A stretch of 9,301 nucleotides of DNA from Spirochaetaceae bacterium. Lineage in GTDB: Bacteria; Spirochaetota; Spirochaetia; Treponematales; Breznakiellaceae. The stretch lies in assembly GCA_031278575.1 (NCBI GenBank), contig JAITKD010000050.1:1-9301 (forward strand). Reading direction: 5' to 3'. Of this stretch, positions 6,272-9,301 are shown in pieces (the stretch's first letter is position 1; each line of letters begins with the position of its first letter). The notes beneath the pieces were generated by a model. It was not told the origin of the DNA. It saw nothing but the letters and a program-made list of their open reading frames with translations, and did no database searches. Both the position numbers and the translations under genes were made by a program.

Positions 6272-8548
6272 TTACGGCATATCGGCGGCGTGTAAAATTT
6301 CCCCGCGGATAGACCGGGCCGCTTCCACCATGTTTTTTAACGCGGGCCTTACCTCTTCCCAGCTTCTGGTTTTCAGGCCGCAATCGGGATTGACCCACAT
6401 TTGCTTTTCATCGACCACCTCAAGGCGGGCGGCAATCTGTTCCCTGAATTCGGCAACCGACGGTATCCGGGGCGAATGAATATCATATACTCCGGGGCCT
6501 ATTTCGTTCTGGTAAGCGGTTTCTTTAAAAACATTGAGGAGCTTATTGCCGCTGCGGGCGGTTTCAACGGTAAGGACATCGGCGTCCATCGCCTCGATGG
6601 TTTTTATGATGTCGTTAAATTCGCTGTAACACATATGGGTATGTATCTGTGTCGACGCGTCCGCGGTACTTACCGCAAGCCGGAACGCTTCAAGGGCCCA
6701 TTGTTCGTATTCGCCGATGTTTTCTTTCCGTAAAGGATAGCCCTCCCGGAACGCCGCCTCATCAACCTGGATTATGGTAATGCCGGCCTTCTGTAAATCG
6801 GCGACTTCACCGCTCAGGGCAAGGGCTATCTGCATTGCCACCGTTGAACGGGGAATATCGTTCCGGACAAAAGACCAGTTAAGAATGGTAACCGGGCCGG
6901 TCAGCATACCTTTCATGGGCTTCTTTGTTTTGCTTTGGGCGTAACGTATCCATTTTACCGTCATCGGTTCCGGCCGGCTCACGTCGCCTGAAATAACCGG
7001 CGGCTTAACGCAGCGGGATCCGTAGCTTTGAACCCATCCGTTCTTCGTAAAATGAAATCCTTCCAGAAGCTCCCCAAAATATTCTACCATGTCGTTCCGT
7101 TCCGGTTCGCCGTGGACTAAAACGTCAAGCCCAATTTCCTCCTGGAACGCGACACAGTGGTCAATATATTTTTTGAGTTCCTTTTCATAATCGGCCCCCG
7201 ATATGCCGCCCTTGCGGTAATCGCTTCTCGCTTTCCGTAATTCGGGAGTCTGGGGGAAACTCCCGATAGTGGTGGCCGGCAACAGGGGAAGGTTGAGCCG
7301 ATCCCTTTGGATGGCGCTCCGCTCGCGATAGGTCCCGTCCCGCGCTTTCTTGCCGGAAGGATTATCCCCCGCCGGCCCGTTTTTTATCAGCGGCGGATTG
7401 GAACCGGATAACACATTCCCCTTATTTTCCGCAACCAGGGATTTTTCGGCTTCGGAAAGACCGCCGGAAGAAAACAACTTTGCCAGGAGGGAAACTTCTT
7501 CCACCTTTTCGCAGGCAAAGGCCAGATATTTCTTGATTGCGCTTTCGCTCTCGTTTTTTACCGAATAGGGACTATGGAGAAGGGAACAGCTTGTGGAAAC
7601 AACGATCCGTTCCCGGGGAACCGTCTTGTTTATCCGTTCAAGCAGTTCCAGGCTTGCCGAAATATCGTTACGCCAGATGTTCCGCCCGTCCACCACGCCG
7701 GCAACAATATGCTTGGAAGCGGCGCGTTCCAATTCCTCAAGATTGCGGCGGCCATACACGAAATCGAGGCCGATGCCCCAAATCGGGGTATCGCAAAGCA
7801 GCTTTGTCGCCTCAAGGGAATGTTCAAAATAGCTTGTTACGATAATTTTGACCCCGCCGCTTACCGCGGCCAGTTCTTGGTAACTTTCCCGGAGGAGGGA
7901 AAGCATCCTGCCGGAAGGATTTTTGACAAACCCGGGTTCGTCAAATTGCACGTATACGGATTCGTCCAGTTTGGCTATTTCTTCCAGCAATTGCTTATAA
8001 ACCGGCATTATCTTATGTAGATACGTGAAGGAATCATTTCCGTCTTTTGTTTTTGAAAGTTCCAAAAAGGTCAAAGGGCCGATGAGGTTGATCTTTGTTG
8101 TTACCCCCATCGCCTTTGCTTCCCGGTATTCGGATATTATTTTTTTCGGTTCAAGCTGAAAAACCATGTCGTCCCTCAATTCGGGTACGATAAAATGGTA
8201 ATTGGTATTAAACCATTTGGTCATTTCCATGGCGGCGGCCTTTCCGTTCCCCCGGGCCATAGCAAAGTACCGTTCGTTTTTATCCGCTATTCCCACAAAC
8301 CGTTCCGGGATCGCGTTGAGCATTACTATTGTATCAAGCATACCGTCATAAAGACTGAAATCATTGGAACTAATAAAATCAATACCCGCGTCTTTCTGTA
8401 AACGCCAATGCTTTCCCCGCAGCGCCGCAGCGGTTTTTTCAACGTCATCAAAGGCCGCCTTATGAGCCCAATAATTCTCCAAAACTTTTTTGAGTTCCCT
8501 GTTTTCCCCTATCCGGGGAAATCCGTTAATAAGCGTTCTTACGGCCAT
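6272..8548 (-). CDS. metE: Cobalamin-independent methionine synthase
   Basis: This enzyme transfers the methyl group of 5-methyltetrahydropteroyl-triglutamate to homocysteine, the last step of methionine synthesis, in the cytoplasm without B12. It has 758 residues, against 753 in E. coli, with both barrel domains: an N-terminal half starting TLINGFPRIGENRELK, a low-complexity linker of about 360-415, and a C-terminal catalytic half starting at TTIGSFPQT (426-434), the homocysteine-binding loop. The zinc ligands His638, Cys640, Glu662 and Cys723 keep the exact spacing of the E. coli residues 641, 643, 665 and 726, so it should be active. The ATG has AAGGAG 6 bases upstream. A cobalamin riboswitch and promoter precede it. 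It ends 21 bases from the convergent dacA. Sampled stretches of metE are less GC-rich than dacA, which may reflect transfer or different codon selection. Confidence 0.97.
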   Translation of the reverse strand: MAVRTLINGFPRIGENRELKKVLENYWAHKAAFDDVEKTAAALRGKHWRLQKDAGIDFISSNDFSLYDGMLDTIVMLNAIPERFVGIADKNERYFAMARGNGKAAAMEMTKWFNTNYHFIVPELRDDMVFQLEPKKIISEYREAKAMGVTTKINLIGPLTFLELSKTKDGNDSFTYLHKIMPVYKQLLEEIAKLDESVYVQFDEPGFVKNPSGRMLSLLRESYQELAAVSGGVKIIVTSYFEHSLEATKLLCDTPIWGIGLDFVYGRRNLEELERAASKHIVAGVVDGRNIWRNDISASLELLERINKTVPRERIVVSTSCSLLHSPYSVKNESESAIKKYLAFACEKVEEVSLLAKLFSSGGLSEAEKSLVAENKGNVLSGSNPPLIKNGPAGDNPSGKKARDGTYRERSAIQRDRLNLPLLPATTIGSFPQTPELRKARSDYRKGGISGADYEKELKKYIDHCVAFQEEIGLDVLVHGEPERNDMVEYFGELLEGFHFTKNGWVQSYGSRCVKPPVISGDVSRPEPMTVKWIRYAQSKTKKPMKGMLTGPVTILNWSFVRNDIPRSTVAMQIALALSGEVADLQKAGITIIQVDEAAFREGYPLRKENIGEYEQWALEAFRLAVSTADASTQIHTHMCYSEFNDIIKTIEAMDADVLTVETARSGNKLLNVFKETAYQNEIGPGVYDIHSPRIPSVAEFREQIAARLEVVDEKQMWVNPDCGLKTRSWEEVRPALKNMVEAARSIRGEILHAADMP

Positions 8549-8680
8549 AAAAAACTCCTTTGCCGCTGAATCGGTTATACCTATCCTGCGGGCATACTTT
8601 TCCTGACGGAAAATGAGAAAATAAACCTGCCCAAAGCCAAATTTCCCGGGCCCAATCCACGAGGCCGCGGAGAAATCGGG
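8549..8680 (-). other. metE leader between riboswitch and start (expression platform)
   Basis: About 130 bases separate the riboswitch core from metE. They hold a stem-loop in which TTTTCC and GGAAAA pair around a 4-base loop (8598-8613), inside an outer pair GGGCA/TGCCC (8590-8632). No T tract follows, so transcription termination is not obvious. The ribosome site AAGGAG lies at 8555-8560. CTCC in the stretch near 8672 could pair weakly with it, but the switching mechanism is unresolved. Confidence 0.4.
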
Positions 8681-8909
8681 AAGATTCCCGGGAATCTTCT
8701 GTATACCAAAGTCTCCTGGCTTGCGGGGAAAACGGCGGCCTTAACCGCGGCAGTCCGCGGCCCTTGACGGCCAATTCCATTCCGTCAGTCTTCCCGGCCT
8801 TCCGGCCAGTGGCTGTTATGACGGAACCAACCCCGGTTACAGTTACGGGATAGCGGAGGATTACCGGACCACGCGGGGTCCGACCTCACTTCCTTTGAAA
8901 TATACACCT
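8681..8909 (-). ncRNA. Cobalamin (B12) riboswitch controlling metE
   Basis: Read on the - strand, the hallmarks of the AdoCbl riboswitch appear in order. AGGTGTATA (from 8909) supplies the 5' strand of P1. CCCGTAACTGTAA (about 8840-8852) is the conserved core segment. GCCACTG (8813-8807) is followed by the GGCC-GGAA-GGCC hairpin and GGGAAG. The B12 box AAGCCAGGAGAC (8722-8711) runs into GGTATAC, which closes P1. The perfect 18-base palindrome AAGATTCCCGGGAATCTT (8698-8681) sits where P13 is expected. In known cases the ligand-bound form lowers expression, so B12 would shut off this B12-independent enzyme. The identification is from sequence motifs; the 5' and 3' limits are approximate. Confidence 0.93.
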
Positions 8910-9057
8910 ATACTATGCTGTTCATCGGGAAGATAGTCAAGCGGCGGTAGTTATCCTGCTCATTCGGCCGGGTAACCGCGTCCATTTCTTCCAATAAGAA
9001 TATTCCCTTCATCCCCTGCCGGATCGGGGAAAAAGCAGCGGGCTTGGCCGGGGACAT
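8908..9057 (-). CDS. Doubtful 49-codon reading frame upstream of the riboswitch
   Basis: ATG at 9057 opens a frame of 49 codons ending at TAG 8910-8908, just at the 5' edge of the riboswitch. An internal ATG at 9012 would give 34 residues (MKGIFLLEEMDAVTRPNEQD...). No good ribosome site precedes either start, although GCGGGG lies just before the first. A consensus-like promoter (TTTAAA, 17 bases, TATAAT) ends 15 bases upstream of ATG 9057. I do not recognise the sequence. Its end overlaps the metE promoter, and chance open frames are common at this GC content, so it may well be spurious. Confidence 0.15.
   Translation of the reverse strand: MSPAKPAAFSPIRQGMKGIFLLEEMDAVTRPNEQDNYRRLTIFPMNSIV
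8912..8940 (-). promoter_or_regulatory. Sigma-70-type promoter of the metE riboswitch transcript
   Basis: TTGACT (8940-8935) matches the -35 consensus at 5 of 6, and CATAGT (8917-8912) matches the -10 at 4 of 6, with the optimal 17-base spacing. A start about 6-7 bases downstream would fall near 8905, a few bases inside the first riboswitch stem. Confidence 0.6.
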
Positions 9058-9072
9058 ACCCCGCCGTCCCGC

Positions 9073-9101
9073 ATTATAGGAGTCCAAATTGAAGGTTTAA
9101 A
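9073..9101 (-). promoter_or_regulatory. Second candidate sigma-70 promoter, leftward
   Basis: A perfect TATAAT (9078-9073, - strand) lies 17 bases downstream of TTTAAA (9101-9096, 4 of 6 to the -35 consensus). It points towards metE and would start a transcript near 9066, about 160 bases ahead of the riboswitch promoter. It may be an additional metE promoter or serve a small transcript. Confidence 0.4.
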
Positions 9102-9120
9102 GGACTAATCCAACAAAAAC

Positions 9121-9157
9121 GTAATTACATACAAAAAAAGCGGTAATTACTACAAAA
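9121..9157. repeat. Tandem palindromic direct repeat, operator-like
   Basis: The perfect 8-base palindrome GTAATTAC occurs at 9121-9128 and 9143-9150, exactly 22 bases apart, about two helical turns. Each is followed by TACAAAA (9130-9136 and 9151-9157), so the repeat unit is about 15-16 bases with a one-base difference. The stretch is AT-rich in an otherwise GC-rich region. It lies upstream of the leftward TATAAT promoter (about 55-85 bases before its start) and looks like a pair of regulator binding sites. I cannot name the regulator. Confidence 0.45.
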
Positions 9158-9301
9158 TTGTCATATGTCTGAGATATGGCGTGGTATGCCTCCGGTCAAG
9201 CCCGTACATTCGGCCCTTCCCGCCGGCGGGGCATACGGGGGTGTCCCGGTAAAGACAATGCCTTTGTCCCGGAATTTTCCCCTTGCTGATTCTTTTTTCC
9301 G

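Larger units (their letters stand above)
8941..9301. other. Region without a convincing gene
   Basis: Apart from the doubtful small frame, the TATAAT promoter and the GTAATTAC repeats listed separately, I see no supported gene here. From about 9160 to the window end, several frames on both strands are open for 40-50 codons, as expected by chance at high GC, including one from ATG 9165 that runs off the + edge but lacks a ribosome site. A 12-base palindrome, CCCGCCGGCGGG (9219-9230), and two copies of TGTCCCGG (9242 and 9265) are present without clear meaning. Confidence 0.5.

Noticed and set aside
8526..8780. 84-codon frame on the - strand just upstream of metE
   Set aside because: It lies across the B12 box, P13 and the metE leader and overlaps the metE start. 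The riboswitch explains the sequence better.
9242..9272. Two TGTCCCGG copies 23 bases apart as the start of a repeat array
   Set aside because: Only two 8-base copies with unlike surroundings; not a CRISPR or iteron array.
9165..9301. + strand frame from ATG 9165 open to the window edge
   Set aside because: No ribosome site, and other frames on both strands are equally open here; too short to judge.

Overview
This 9.3 kb window is ordinary, densely coded chromosome from a GC-rich bacterium. Strong purine-rich ribosome binding sites, TTG starts, a split transketolase and the general look of the proteins suggest a spirochaete, perhaps a gut or environmental treponeme. That assignment is an impression from gene content, not a proof. 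I see no phage, insertion sequence, CRISPR array, tRNA or rRNA.

The left part (1-2716, + strand) is an operon-like run. It holds the C-terminal subunit of a split transketolase (cut by the window edge), an SCP2-like protein with two similar halves, and a zinc-dependent medium-chain dehydrogenase. Their shared pathway is probably sugar or polyol metabolism, but the substrate is not readable from the sequence. A 180-base gap (2717-2897) with several small hairpins separates this run from the convergent nag genes.

The middle part (2898-4942, - strand) is nagA-nagB, the two-step route from N-acetylglucosamine-6-phosphate to fructose-6-phosphate. An 89-base spacer between them carries two stem-loops. 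Divergent from nagA across a 63-base AT-rich promoter island is dacA (5006-6250, +), a secreted penicillin-binding-protein-5-type D-Ala-D-Ala carboxypeptidase. Amino-sugar catabolism and peptidoglycan trimming therefore sit back to back.

The right part is metE (6272-8548, - strand), cobalamin-independent methionine synthase, which ends 21 bases from dacA. Upstream of it is a clear cobalamin (B12) riboswitch at about 8681-8909, with a good sigma-70 promoter at 8912-8940 placed to start the transcript at the riboswitch. The logic is that B12 turns off the B12-independent enzyme, which predicts a B12-dependent methionine synthase elsewhere in the genome. The last 360 bases (8941-9301) hold no convincing gene. 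They do contain a tandem pair of palindromes (GTAATTAC), a second consensus-like promoter and a doubtful 49-codon reading frame that ends at the riboswitch. I found no clear undescribed system. The best leads are the unexplained operator-like repeats, the tandem SCP2 protein in a transketolase/dehydrogenase operon, and the structured intergenic elements.
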